64,000 nt of DNA from Desulfobulbus sp. Tol-SR (GTDB taxonomy: Bacteria > Desulfobacterota > Desulfobulbia > Desulfobulbales > Desulfocapsaceae), in NCBI GenBank assembly GCA_000769715.1, contig JROS01000039.1:1-64000 (forward strand), given 5' to 3'. The translations under genes and the position numbers were made by a program. Position 1 is the stretch's first letter. Each line of letters begins with the position of its first letter. Positions 19,601 to 26,165 of this stretch are shown piece after piece. The notes beneath the pieces are model-generated. The model did not search any database, was not told where the DNA came from, and saw nothing but the letters and a program-made list of their open reading frames with translations.

Positions 19601-19715
19601 CGTCGGTCAGCGCCAGGCCCGGATAGCCGTGCTGCCGGGCCTGACGGCAGAGGGTCGCCGGCGGCGCGGTGCCTTCGAGCAGGGAGTAGGAGGAACGGAC
19701 CCGGAGAGGAAACAT
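16698..19715 (-). CDS. dnaE2: Error-prone DNA polymerase III alpha subunit, DnaE2/ImuC type
   Basis: C-family polymerase for SOS translesion synthesis. The 1005-residue length matches DnaE2 rather than replicative DnaE (about 1150). The PHP domain is present but its first metal motif is degenerate (RVRSSYSLLEG at 5-15 in place of HLHSxYS). The active-site motifs are intact: GRGSGAAS (319-326) and PDIDIDF (358-364). The helix-hairpin-helix and OB regions follow (FLTFEDETGIVEATFFP). It lies 9 bases after the Y-family gene in a lexA-led cassette, so LexA control and damage-induced mutagenesis are inferred from context. Confidence 0.93.
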   Translation of the reverse strand: MFPLRVRSSYSLLEGTAPPATLCRQARQHGYPGLALTDGDNLYGLWPFLAACRREGLRPVVGAEISEPGTMRRATCLVEDEAGYASLCRLLSRRHDPAGFDLAAALADGSEGLTILGDHLPLLDELWERGLAPVADLGPQPTEAGRRLRNWAGSRGVVAVATPASRLAGEEQRDLYRLLRAIAGTTTLSRLETLESPAGVHPLCGPEVYRRRFAVWPEVVEATLAVAERCAFTGPAFGIVMPPWRRGGEGEAVQVLRRRAYAGARRRYGDDLGETVVDRLEHELRIIATMGYSAYFLVVRDIVHRKGADGRRHKRRICGRGSGAASLVAYCLDITNVCPIRYNLYFERFLNPGRRDPPDIDIDFAWDERDEVLADILGDHAGQAAMVCNHIRFQPRMAIRETAKVFGLPEGEIARLTRRLPWLSRGDGDGLQERLQGLPSLADQDFSAPWPAILRLATRLIGLPRHLSVHSGGVIITPGPITDYVPIEYAVKKMPIRVPIIQWDKDGAEEAGLVKIDILGNRSLGVIRDCIAAVRQGGTPLAESGWNPEDDRPTREAVASGRTMGCFYIESPAMRLLERKAGSGDFEQLVIQSSIIRPAANEFVREYVRRLHGGSWQPLHPAVGDILDETYGLMVYQEDVSRVAVALAGFSHADADGLRKVMAKKDKVLQLQDYHRRFHDGCRRRGVAEADIDPVWRMMLSFDGYSFCKPHSASYARVSFQAAYLKRHHPAEFMAAVISNQGGYYSTFAYVSEAKRLGLTVLPPDVNAGDRRWQGRPGSLRVGLQSVAGLSAACLDRLLVARQQGKFVAAVDFWHRVRPADDEARALIHAGAMDSLDPGGNRTALLWQWAVFLRLRETAKAASLFPAVLPEPPPLPPPDRTTLLRREYAVLGFLCSDHPVTLIGRVPPGLVKVARLGECVNRRVRCAVWLLTGKLVATKSGEAMEFLTFEDETGIVEATFFPPVYRRCAHLLQSGRAYVLAGTVEQDYGAITLTVEQAEALGTGG

Positions 19716-19724
19716 GGCGCGGTC

Positions 19725-20930
19725 TCAGGCGGCCTCGCCGGTTGCCGCCGGCAAGGGGGACAACCGCTGCCGGCCGGTGGCGATCAGGGCCTGGCCGTAA
19801 CGGCTGCGGATGGTGTCCATGGCCGCCAGCAGCCCGGCCTGCCGCCGTTCCCGACCGTGGGTCTCGGCAAAGAGCGGCAGCTGCGGTGATTGCCGGCACA
19901 GATCGTCGCAGACCAGGCGGCAGCTGCGCAGCCGCCCCCGCCGCAGCCAGGCCCGGGCCAGGGCCTGGTCGGCCAGTTGTTGCAGCTGAAAATCATTGGC
20001 GGTGCGCCGCCGGCCGGAGGCCGAACGGACCACCTGGAGGCCGTCGGCATAGCCGACCCGGACGCCGACCCGGCGCGCCTCCTGCCGCCGCTGCCGCAGC
20101 TCCATCCCGGCCCGGCTGATCAGGTCGGCCACCGCCGCCTCCACCTCCTGCCGGTCATTGGTATCGCCGGCAAAGACATGCTCGAAAACGACAGCCTCCT
20201 TTTCCGCCCCGGTCTGCACCGGGGCGGTGTCGATGCCGCGGCTGGCATCGTACAGATAGTCGCTGCGGCGGCCGAACGGCACCAGCAGCTGGCCCCGGCT
20301 GAGGCCGGCCAGCTGGCCGACGGTGAAGATCCGGAACTCGCCCAGCCGCCGCAGTTCCCCAGGCGCCAGCCCCGGCAGCAGGGACACCGGCAGGGGGGCG
20401 AGGAAATCGGTCTCGTCGCCGGCACTGACGATGTACTCGCCGACCGGCTTGACCAGCCGCGAGGCGACCTTGGCCACCAGCTTGCTGGTCGCCAGGGTCC
20501 AGATCGGGTTGAAGCCGAGCTGCCGCCGCACCTCCCTCCGCAGCCGCAGGCCGACATCCATCGCCGGCCCGAACAGGCGATGGGTGCCGGTGAGGTCGAC
20601 GAAGACATGGCCATCCTCGAGGCCGTGCTCCAGCCGTGGCGAATAGCTCCGCACCTGCCGCAGGAAGTCGTCCATCGCCCGGCGGTACAGCTCCGGCCGC
20701 GGCGGCCGGACCTCGGCCCCACGGCAGACCCGGGCCGCCTGCGACAGCGCCATCCCCTTGCGGACCCCGGCTCGATAGGCCTCCTCGCTCATATCGTAGA
20801 CCGTCGCCCGCGAGGTGCCGGGCGGGGCGATGATCAGCGGCCGCCCCCGCCGCGGCGCCTCGGCCGCCTGCTCGACGGCGACGGCGAAATCGGTGACGTT
20901 GAGGTGGAGGATCGCACGTTCCCGGGACAT
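19725..20930 (-). CDS. Y-family polymerase-like protein lacking catalytic acids (ImuB-like)
   Basis: The 401-residue protein has the Y-family fold: a palm/fingers start, YSPRLE, VDLTGTHRLFG, the helix-hairpin-helix stretch SLLPGLAPGELRRLGEFRIFTVGQLAGLS and a little-finger region. The metal-binding residues are altered. Where active enzymes have HxDxDxF it reads H9-L-N11-V-T13-D-F, and at the second site (usual DE) it has E105-D106-G107-H108, so at most one acid remains. The same loss defines ImuB, the non-catalytic adaptor that links DnaE2 to the beta clamp in other bacteria. A short QLPLF stretch near residue 360 resembles a clamp-binding motif. No imuA is adjacent. An adaptor role is inference. 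Confidence 0.82.
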   Translation of the reverse strand: MSRERAILHLNVTDFAVAVEQAAEAPRRGRPLIIAPPGTSRATVYDMSEEAYRAGVRKGMALSQAARVCRGAEVRPPRPELYRRAMDDFLRQVRSYSPRLEHGLEDGHVFVDLTGTHRLFGPAMDVGLRLRREVRRQLGFNPIWTLATSKLVAKVASRLVKPVGEYIVSAGDETDFLAPLPVSLLPGLAPGELRRLGEFRIFTVGQLAGLSRGQLLVPFGRRSDYLYDASRGIDTAPVQTGAEKEAVVFEHVFAGDTNDRQEVEAAVADLISRAGMELRQRRQEARRVGVRVGYADGLQVVRSASGRRRTANDFQLQQLADQALARAWLRRGRLRSCRLVCDDLCRQSPQLPLFAETHGRERRQAGLLAAMDTIRSRYGQALIATGRQRLSPLPAATGEAA

Positions 20931-20942
20931 CGCCCCTCTCCC

Positions 20943-21791
20943 TCAGGCGCTCGCCCCGCCCAGGATCTCGACCAGCAACCGGGCGTTGCGCGGTGCCTGG
21001 GCCCGGACATGGTTATTGAAGAAGACCACCCCCCGCTCCGCCCGGGCCGCCATCGGCCGCAGGATCGCATCGCTCCACTGCCGCAGCTCGGCGGCGCTGT
21101 AGTCGTAATCGAATTTCTTCTGCATGTTGCCGGAGCGCCAGCCGACGCCGTTGCGCCCATGGAGGCGGACATAGAGCAGTTGCGGGTTGGTGACCACATC
21201 GAGCAGTGGAAACAAGCCGGGCAGCGACGGGGCGTCGACGGTCACCAGGCTCACCGCCCGCCGCTCGAGCTCGGCGAAGACCCGATCGACGGCCCAGGAA
21301 CCGTGACGGAACTCCACCGCCACCGGCAGACCCTGCAGACCGTCGAGGAGGGCGGCGAGATGGCGGCGGTTGTCGGGGCTGCGCTCGAAATCCGGCGGCA
21401 GCTGGATCAGAACGGCAAGCAGACGACTCCCGAGCGGGGCGATGCCGCGGCGGAACTGCTGCAACTGCTCGCGCCAGTCCTGCTCCCGTTCGTGGGTGAT
21501 GGTCCGGGTCAGCTTGGCGGCAAAGCGCAGGTGCGGCGGGGCCTTGTCGACCATCCGGGCGATCGCCTCGGCCCGGGCCATCTGGTACCAGGTGTAGTTG
21601 AGCTCGACCACCGAGAACGAGCGGCCATAGAGCGGCAGCATCGCCGCGGTCCTGGTGCCGGGCGGATAGAAGCCGCTGTCGGCCCATTCGGTATAGGAAT
21701 AGCCGCAGGTGCCGACGGCGATGCGGCAGCCCCTGCCCTGGCCGGCGCTGTCGGTTTCGCCTACGGTCAGTATCGCCGGCGGCCCGTTCAT
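20943..21791 (-). CDS. DUF72 (YecE-like) TIM-barrel protein in the SOS cassette
   Basis: The 282-residue protein shows the DUF72 pattern: VGTCGYSYTEW near residues 26-36, FSVVELNYTWY, FAAKLTRTITHE, LLAVLIQLPPDF, VEFRHGSW, YVRLHGRNG and VVFFNNHV near the C-terminus. The biochemical role of DUF72 proteins is not established; the fold is a TIM barrel. Its ATG overlaps the lexA stop (ATGA), and it precedes the Y-family gene by 12 bases, so it is co-transcribed with the mutagenesis genes. That position suggests a part in DNA repair or in its control, which is inference. Confidence 0.88.
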   Translation of the reverse strand: MNGPPAILTVGETDSAGQGRGCRIAVGTCGYSYTEWADSGFYPPGTRTAAMLPLYGRSFSVVELNYTWYQMARAEAIARMVDKAPPHLRFAAKLTRTITHEREQDWREQLQQFRRGIAPLGSRLLAVLIQLPPDFERSPDNRRHLAALLDGLQGLPVAVEFRHGSWAVDRVFAELERRAVSLVTVDAPSLPGLFPLLDVVTNPQLLYVRLHGRNGVGWRSGNMQKKFDYDYSAAELRQWSDAILRPMAARAERGVVFFNNHVRAQAPRNARLLVEILGGASA

Positions 21792-22438
21792 GCCACCCGC
21801 TGCCCCGTCTCGAAGATGCCGCCGGGGCCCCGGATCACCCCGACCACCCTGCCCTGCACCAGCACCTCGCCGAACGGGTAGCGCATCACCGGGAACTCGG
21901 GATTCTCCGGCCGCAGTTCGATATGGTCGGCCTGGAGAAAGAAGCGCTTGACCGTCGCCTCCTCCCCCTGGATCAGCACCGCCACGATCTCACCGTTGGC
22001 GGCGTACTGGCGGGGCTCGCAGATCGCCAGGTCGCCGTCGAGGATGGCGGCGCCCTGCATCGACCGACCCCTGACCCGCAGGCAGAACAGGTTGTCGCCG
22101 GGGAAGAGGCGGCGGTCGACGAGCACCGAACCGTCCCATTCCTGCTGGGCGTACATCGGCAGACCGGCGGTGATCTGGCCGATGATCGGCAGTTCCCGGC
22201 TGCGGTCGTCCCGCCGCCGGCGCTCCTGCCCGGCCACGAGGCGGATCGACCGGCTGTAGCGGCCGTCGCGTTCGACCACCCCCTTTTTCTCCAGCAGCCC
22301 GAGCAACTGGGCCACCGCCGTGTGGCTGACCCCCATGTCGGCCGCGGTCTGCCGCAGGCTCGGGGTCCTCCCGTCCCGGGCAAGGCACTCGGCCAGATAA
22401 TCGTACAGCCGTTTCTGGGTTCCGCTCAGCTCCATCAT
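21788..22438 (-). CDS. lexA: LexA-family repressor heading the mutagenesis cassette
   Basis: Self-cleaving SOS repressor of about 216 residues. The N-terminal winged helix (TQKRLYDYLAECLARDGRTPSLRQTA, VSHTAVAQLLGLLEKKG) is followed by the LexA/S24 peptidase domain. The catalytic serine lies in VRGRSMQGAAILDGD and the lysine in GEEATVKRFF. The cleavage-site region around PIIGQITAGLPM reads QITAG rather than the usual VAAG, so the scissile pair is probably Ala-Gly. Start at ATG 22438 (or the next codon) is chosen because GGAGGGGG lies just upstream. It is coupled to DUF72 and probably controls its own operon through the palindromes upstream. Confidence 0.92.
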   Translation of the reverse strand: MMELSGTQKRLYDYLAECLARDGRTPSLRQTAADMGVSHTAVAQLLGLLEKKGVVERDGRYSRSIRLVAGQERRRRDDRSRELPIIGQITAGLPMYAQQEWDGSVLVDRRLFPGDNLFCLRVRGRSMQGAAILDGDLAICEPRQYAANGEIVAVLIQGEEATVKRFFLQADHIELRPENPEFPVMRYPFGEVLVQGRVVGVIRGPGGIFETGQRVA

Positions 22439-22448
22439 CCCCCTCCAA

Positions 22449-22503
22449 TGTATATGGACATTTGCTGTAAATGTACATGTACAGCAGGATTTGTCAATAT
22501 ACA
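22449..22503. promoter_or_regulatory. Probable LexA operator cluster upstream of lexA
   Basis: The 55 bases before the lexA ribosome binding site hold the perfect 12-base palindrome TGTACATGTACA (22472-22483), a wider pair GCTGTA (22464-22469) and TACAGC (22480-22485), and two outer elements TGTATATGGACA (22449-22460) and TGTCAATATACA (22492-22503) that are near inverted copies of each other. Autoregulatory LexA boxes normally lie here. Which element LexA binds cannot be decided from the sequence. Confidence 0.65.
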
Positions 22504-22580
22504 TTTTTACATCCGGCATGGGGCGCCCGGACGGGATTGCAGCATCACGACGGGCAGAAAGGGGCGAGGGAGGGGGCGGG

Positions 22581-22627
22581 AAAAACAGGGACCGCCGTCC
22601 CGCCCCGATCGAGGGACGGAACGGCGG
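22581..22627 (-). terminator. Probable terminator after ndk
   Basis: Just behind the ndk stop, arms with a 7-base outer pairing (22592-22598 with 22621-22627) and a GC-rich inner stem are followed on the minus strand by TCCCTGTTTTT. The T-run begins a few bases after the stem, so termination may be moderate. Confidence 0.5.
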
Positions 22628-22640
22628 GGTACAGGCGGGA

Positions 22641-23054
22641 TTACAGCAGTTCGAGACCGGAGAAGAAGTAGCCGATCTCGAAGGCGGCGGTATCGGGGGC
22701 GTCCGAGCCGTGGGTGGCGTTCTCGCCGACGGAGGAGCCGAACTGGCGGCGCAGCGTCCCTTCGGCGGCCTCGGCCGGATTGGTGGCGCCCATCAGGTCG
22801 CGCCACTTCTTGATCGCGCCCTCGGCCTGGAGGACCATGACGATGCAGGGGCCGCTGCTCATGAATTCGGTCAGTTCGCCGAAGAACGGCCGGCTCCTGT
22901 GGACGTAATAGAAGCCCTCGGCCTCGATCTTGCTCAGGTAGAGCTTCTTCAGGCCGACCACGGTGAACCCCTCTTCATAGATCCGGCTCAGGATCTTTCC
23001 GGCATGACCGGCGGCGAAGGCGTCCGGCTTGATGATCGCAAATGTTCGTTCCAT
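22641..23054 (-). CDS. ndk: Nucleoside-diphosphate kinase
   Basis: Transfers the gamma phosphate of ATP to nucleoside diphosphates. The 137-residue product starts with [13 protein letters not shown] and has the active-site histidine region as [19 protein letters not shown], where the usual NxxHGSDS motif reads [11 protein letters not shown] 23054 is chosen because it fits the family start exactly; a GTG-type start 7 codons upstream is less likely. Confidence 0.95.
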   Translation of the reverse strand: MERTFAIIKPDAFAAGHAGKILSRIYEEGFTVVGLKKLYLSKIEAEGFYYVHRSRPFFGELTEFMSSGPCIVMVLQAEGAIKKWRDLMGATNPAEAAEGTLRRQFGSSVGENATHGSDAPDTAAFEIGYFFSGLELL

Positions 23055-23150
23055 ACGTGTATATCCTCTCGGCAATGGGTGAGTAGTGAAAAAACCGGCT
23101 CATCAGTAGCATCACGCCGGCAAAAAGTCAAGGACCGGCGCGGCCGCCCG

Positions 23151-23783
23151 TCAGGCCATCTTCAGCAGGGCGTTGACGATGGCGGCGGCAATCGGGCTGC
23201 CGCCCCGCCGGCCGAGGACGGTGATCGCCGGGAGGCCGGCGGCCACCAGCAGGTCCTTCGATTCGGCGGCGTTGACGAATCCGACCGGGACGCCGACGAT
23301 CAGGTCGGGGGCGAAAGTCCCCCGCTGCACCAGGGCGATGGCCGCCAGCAGGGCCGTCGGGGCGTTGCCGACGGCGACGATGCCGACGTTGTCGCCGCTC
23401 GCCATCTCCAGCGCGGTCTCGGACCGGGTGCGGCCGGTCGCCCGGGCCCGTCGTGCCACCTCCTCGTCGCCGACCCGGCAGATCACCCGGCCGCCGAAGG
23501 CGGTCTGCAGCTTGCTGCCGATGCCTGCCGCCACCATGCCGACATCGGCGTAGAGATTGCGGCCGGCGCGGATGGCGGCGAGGCCGCGATCGATCGCCTG
23601 CGGGTGGAACCGGATGCTGTCGGTCAGGGAAAAATCACCGGTGGCGTGGATCACCCGTTGCAGGATGGCGAATTCCCGGGCGTCGAAGTCCCCGGGTCGC
23701 CTCCCGGTGCGAGCGAAAAACTCCTCCTCGATGATGCGGAAGCTCTCCCGCTCGATGTCCTCCGGTCGGATATCCTGGATCAT
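23151..23783 (-). CDS. cbiC: Precorrin-8X / cobalt-precorrin-8 methylmutase
   Basis: Moves the methyl group from C11 to C12 to give (cobalt-)hydrogenobyrinate in corrin ring synthesis. The 210-residue protein has the catalytic histidine in QRVIHATGDF, the SGDNVGIVAVGNAPTALLA stretch and the GVPVGFVNAAESK segment typical of CbiC/CobH. ATG 23783 overlaps the cbiA stop (ATGA) and has AGGAGG about 12 bases upstream. It is the last gene of the cobalamin operon. Confidence 0.95.
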   Translation of the reverse strand: MIQDIRPEDIERESFRIIEEEFFARTGRRPGDFDAREFAILQRVIHATGDFSLTDSIRFHPQAIDRGLAAIRAGRNLYADVGMVAAGIGSKLQTAFGGRVICRVGDEEVARRARATGRTRSETALEMASGDNVGIVAVGNAPTALLAAIALVQRGTFAPDLIVGVPVGFVNAAESKDLLVAAGLPAITVLGRRGGSPIAAAIVNALLKMA

Positions 23784-25147
23784 GTCCTTTCTTCCCTCCT
23801 GGTCTGCATGCTGAGTGCATGGCGAAAAAAATGGTCCACATTGCCGACCGTCCGGCCGAAGTGGAGGTGGACGTAGCTGCCGATGGCGTTGTGCCGGGCG
23901 TACCCCTCCTGCCGGCCGTCGTCGAGGGCGTAGAGGCATTCGAGTGCCGGGGCCTCTCCAATCGGTTCCGAATAGTGGAATTCGTGACCGTAGAGCGTAT
24001 CGCCCTGGCGGCCGAGCAGACAGTCGCGCCGCAACCGCACCCGGCGGTAGCCGAGCCGGCTGAACCGGGGCCGCATGATCATCTGCAGCGGGAAGACCCC
24101 GACCATCGGATGCACCCGGCCCTCGGTATCGGCCAGTTCCTCGGCCATGTACATCAGGCCGCCGCACTCGCAGTAGAGCGGGCCGCCGTCCTCGACCCAC
24201 TGCCGCAGCGCCGTCCGCAGCGAGGTGTTGGCGGTCAGCGCCGCCGCGTGCAGCTCGGGGTAGCCGCCGCCGATATAGACGGCGGCCGTGGCCGGCGGCA
24301 GCGCCGCGTCGGCCAGCGGACTGAAGGGCACGATATCGAAGCCGGCGGCGGCCAGCATCGCCAGATTTTCCTGATAGTAGAAGCAGAAGGCGGCATCGCG
24401 GGCGACCGCCAGGCGCAGCCGCGGCTGCACGGGTCGGACCGGGGGCGGAACCTGGCGGGGCGGTGGCAGCGGCTGGACGGTCGCGGCCAAGAGCGCCGGG
24501 ATGTCGATATGGTCCTCGACCGCCGCCGCCAGCCGATCAAGCTGGCCCGCCGACAGCGGGTTCTCCTCGCCCATGTGCAGGCCGAGATGGCGCTCCGGCA
24601 TCATGAACTGCTGCTCGCGCGGAAAGGCGCCGAGCAACGGGGTGGCGCAGGATTGAGCCAGGGCGTCGCGGATCAGCGCGACATGCCGCGCCGACCCGAT
24701 CTGGTTGAGCACCACCCCGCACAGATGGATTCGCGGGTCATAGACCTCGAAGCCCTTGACCACGGCGGCCACGCTCTCGGCGGCCGAGCGGGCGTCGACG
24801 ACCAGCAGCACCGGCAGATCGAGGACCCGGGCCAGGGCGGCGGTGCTGGCCTCGCCGCCGTCGAACAGCCCCATCACCCCTTCGACCAGGCGGACGTCGG
24901 CCTCAACCGCGGCTCGGGCGAAGATCCGGCGGCAGCACTCCTCCCCCATCATGAACAGATCGAGATTGTGCGATACCCGGTCGACCACCATCGTGTGCAG
25001 GGTCGGGTCGATGAAGTCCGGGCCGCACTTGAACGGCTGCACCGCCAGCCCCCGCCGGACCAGGGCGGCCAGCAGCCCGAGGCTGAGCAGGGTCTTGCCG
25101 GAGCCGCTCTTGGTGGCGGCGATGACGAAGGCCGATCGCTCTTGCAT
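23780..25147 (-). CDS. cbiA: Cobyrinate a,c-diamide synthase
   Basis: ATP- and glutamine-dependent amidation of the a and c carboxylates of cobyrinate. The 455-residue protein has an N-terminal P-loop-like domain (VIAATKSGSGKTLLSLG, FKCGPDFIDP, VEGVMGLFDG) and a C-terminal class I glutamine amidotransferase-like domain with YIGGGYPELHA and the nucleophile region YCECGGLMYM. It follows cbiB directly (the stop and start lie one base apart) and overlaps cbiC. Confidence 0.95.
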   Translation of the reverse strand: MQERSAFVIAATKSGSGKTLLSLGLLAALVRRGLAVQPFKCGPDFIDPTLHTMVVDRVSHNLDLFMMGEECCRRIFARAAVEADVRLVEGVMGLFDGGEASTAALARVLDLPVLLVVDARSAAESVAAVVKGFEVYDPRIHLCGVVLNQIGSARHVALIRDALAQSCATPLLGAFPREQQFMMPERHLGLHMGEENPLSAGQLDRLAAAVEDHIDIPALLAATVQPLPPPRQVPPPVRPVQPRLRLAVARDAAFCFYYQENLAMLAAAGFDIVPFSPLADAALPPATAAVYIGGGYPELHAAALTANTSLRTALRQWVEDGGPLYCECGGLMYMAEELADTEGRVHPMVGVFPLQMIMRPRFSRLGYRRVRLRRDCLLGRQGDTLYGHEFHYSEPIGEAPALECLYALDDGRQEGYARHNAIGSYVHLHFGRTVGNVDHFFRHALSMQTRREERT

Positions 25148-26137
25148 TCATCCCTCCATGATCACTGCACTGCATCCCAGCAGGAAGATGGCAAACAGCA
25201 GGGCGCCGAGGTACATCAGCCGGTTGGTGCGGAGGATGTCTTCGGCGTCGATGGCCCGCCGGTCGTCGCCCAGCCAGGGCTTGTCGACGATCGTGCCGAA
25301 GTAGACCGACGGCCCGCCGAGGCGGACGCCCAGCGCCCCGGCCACTGTCGCCTCGGGATGGCCGGAGTTGGGACTGGCATGGCGCAACCGGTCACGGCGG
25401 CAGATCCTGAGCGCCGCCCGCCAGTCCAGCCGCTGGATGGCGGCGGCGAGGACAAGAAAGACCGGGGTCAGGCGGGCCGGCAGGAAATTGGCCAGGTCGT
25501 CGAGCCGGGCCGCGGTCCGGCCGAACTGCAGATATTTTTCGTTTTTGTAGCCGAACATCGAGTCCATGGTGTTGACCGCCTTGTACAGCAGCGCCCCGAT
25601 CGCGGTCAGGACGATGGGACTGGCGCTCCCCGGCACGGCCAGCAGGCTGGCGCCGATCCCCCAGAACAGCGGCGCGGTGACCCCGTCGACCGCATTCTCG
25701 GCCACCGTCTCGACCGCCGCCCGGCATACCCCCTGCCGGTCGAGTTGGGTCGTGTCCCGGCCGACGATCATCGCCACCGCCTGCCGCGCCCCGTCGAGGT
25801 CGTCGGCGACCAGACGGCGATAGACCGTCTGGCTGTGGCTGGCCAGGTCATGGGCGGCGACCGAGGTGTAGAACAGGAAGACCGCCACGATATCGGCCAC
25901 AAGCGGCGAGACGACGGCGCAGGCCCATAGCGCCAGCGCCAGGGTCAGCCCGGTCGCCAGCAGGACCGCGACCACCGTCAAGGCCCCGGCCATGGCCGGA
26001 CCGGCAATTGCCGAGCGGGTTTGCTCTTCAGTAAAAGTGCACAACCGGCCGATCAGCCGCACCGGATGGGGCAGGAAGCGCGGGTCGCCGAACACAAAAT
26101 CGCCGGCAATGGCAGTCAGGACCTGGAGGGTATACAT
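25148..26137 (-). CDS. cbiB: Adenosylcobinamide-phosphate synthase
   Basis: Integral membrane enzyme that attaches aminopropanol phosphate to adenosylcobyric acid. The 329-residue protein carries the family start DFVFGDPRFLPHPVRLIG, several membrane helices, RDTTQLDRQGVCRAAVETVAENAVDG and the C-terminal NSGHPEATVAGALGVRLGG motif. Also called CobD in aerobic-pathway nomenclature. It sits 28 bases after the CobD-CobQ fusion gene, whose N-terminal half makes the phosphorylated aminopropanol used here. Confidence 0.95.
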   Translation of the reverse strand: MYTLQVLTAIAGDFVFGDPRFLPHPVRLIGRLCTFTEEQTRSAIAGPAMAGALTVVAVLLATGLTLALALWACAVVSPLVADIVAVFLFYTSVAAHDLASHSQTVYRRLVADDLDGARQAVAMIVGRDTTQLDRQGVCRAAVETVAENAVDGVTAPLFWGIGASLLAVPGSASPIVLTAIGALLYKAVNTMDSMFGYKNEKYLQFGRTAARLDDLANFLPARLTPVFLVLAAAIQRLDWRAALRICRRDRLRHASPNSGHPEATVAGALGVRLGGPSVYFGTIVDKPWLGDDRRAIDAEDILRTNRLMYLGALLFAIFLLGCSAVIMEG

Positions 26138-26165
26138 CGTTATCGAAATCGCATTGGTTGAGGCG

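Noticed and set aside
16656-19889. Very long open frame on the plus strand opposite dnaE2
   Set aside because: It mirrors the codon bias of dnaE2 in GC-rich DNA; the protein is low-complexity with no family motif. The same applies to the long plus-strand frames opposite the CobD-CobQ fusion (25992-28712) and the ImuB/DUF72 genes (19890-21881).
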